From Perkinsus marinus ATCC 50983 (lineage: Eukaryota; Perkinsozoa; Perkinsida; Perkinsidae), in NCBI RefSeq assembly GCF_000006405.1, contig NW_003212973.1, positions 60,693-124,692 of the forward strand: a DNA stretch of 64,000 nucleotides, in the 5' to 3' direction. The notes below the pieces were generated by a model. The model made no database searches and was not told the origin of the DNA. It saw only the letters and a list, made by a program, of their open reading frames with translations. Every line of letters begins with the position of its first letter. Position 1 is the first letter of the stretch. A program made the position numbers and the translations under genes. Shown here one piece after another: positions 63,640-64,000 of the stretch.

Positions 63640-64000
63640 TGCGCGAGATGGCATATCTGCACCACCACGTGGCATAGGCATCCCTGCAATATGGCATCAT
63701 TGCCCCAACAGGGTACAGCCGCCCCACCACGTGGCATAACCATCCCTGCAATATGGCATTATTGCACTCAATCGCTTGCCAAAATCGACCCACGACATGG
63801 CATAGTCGCCCCATGCTGTGGCATGGTCGCGCTATGGGGCGACATACGCGCCCCCACGACGTGGCATGGTCCTCTACGAGATGATATACCCGCTCCAGTG
63901 GAGCGGCTCCACTACGTGACGAAGTCGCCCCACAACATGGCATACCCACCCCACGACATGGCATAGTCGCCCCATGACATGGCATACCCACCCCACGACA
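63640..64000. repeat. Degenerate ~22-bp minisatellite
   Basis: Imperfect tandem copies of a unit like CCCCACGACATGGCATAGTC continue to the window end. Variants include CCTGCAATATGGCAT. It keeps both strands open over about 110 codons, which explains the long ORFs there; they are not taken as genes. Confidence 0.8.

Noticed and set aside
63404-63991. Long ORFs on both strands at the window end
   Set aside because: They are produced by the degenerate 22-bp tandem repeat, which lacks stops in several frames. Only the coiled-coil part below about 63.63 kb is taken as coding.

Overview
The window is nuclear DNA of a eukaryote. Most genes are split by very short GT-AG introns (36-60 bp is typical) that I placed by requiring an unbroken, family-like protein across each junction. 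The gene set (MCM4, Pcf11-like factor, CDC123, SERAC1-like lipase, endonuclease G, truncated hemoglobins, an AP2-like factor, lineage-specific secreted proteins) and the mixed base composition fit an alveolate protist of the Perkinsus type. That assignment is an inference from gene content and architecture, not a database match.

Layout. 0-10.8 kb, minus strand: a mitochondrial FAD dehydrogenase cut by the window edge, a PEX11-like protein, an AP2-like factor, a multi-KH RNA-binding protein, a BMT5-like methyltransferase with C2H2 zinc fingers, a membrane coiled-coil protein and an FHA-like gene. 11.1-14.8 kb: a 28-bp minisatellite, a Gln-rich ORF and an unresolved, possibly degenerate stretch. 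14.8-26.3 kb, minus strand: a phosphohistidine phosphatase (Janus/PHPT1) gene, MCM4, an NSUN-type RNA methyltransferase, a coiled-coil gene, a small gene and a GST/DHAR-like gene. 26.9-31.9 kb, plus strand: a MAPEG protein and a Pcf11-like 3'-end processing factor. 34.3-35.8 kb, minus strand: intronless alanine aminotransferase. 36.5-48.5 kb, plus strand: globin, ABC half-transporter with a ZZ zinc finger, endonuclease G, CDC123, an unresolved multi-exon region and a SERAC1-like gene. 49.4-54.3 kb, minus strand: a coiled-coil gene, a group-1 truncated hemoglobin and a CZIB/C1orf123 homologue. 56.9-62.4 kb: a recent 2.38-kb tandem array encoding secreted NHL-like proteins, including one deletion-gutted copy. 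62.4-64 kb: a FAM184-like coiled-coil gene and a degenerate minisatellite.

The most striking feature is in the introns. Three dispersed sequence families recur inside introns of unrelated genes, in both orientations. Family A is about 100-200 bp with terminal inverted repeats close to GGGGGAAWATATG. Family B is a mini-intron of about 42-65 bp built around AATTTCGTGGCGCGCGGT. Family C is a mini-intron of about 44-60 bp carrying a motif like the T-arm or 3' half of a tRNA. In one gene the Family A termini almost coincide with the splice sites. Together these look like introners, mobile elements that create introns, and they are the main candidate for an undescribed system here.
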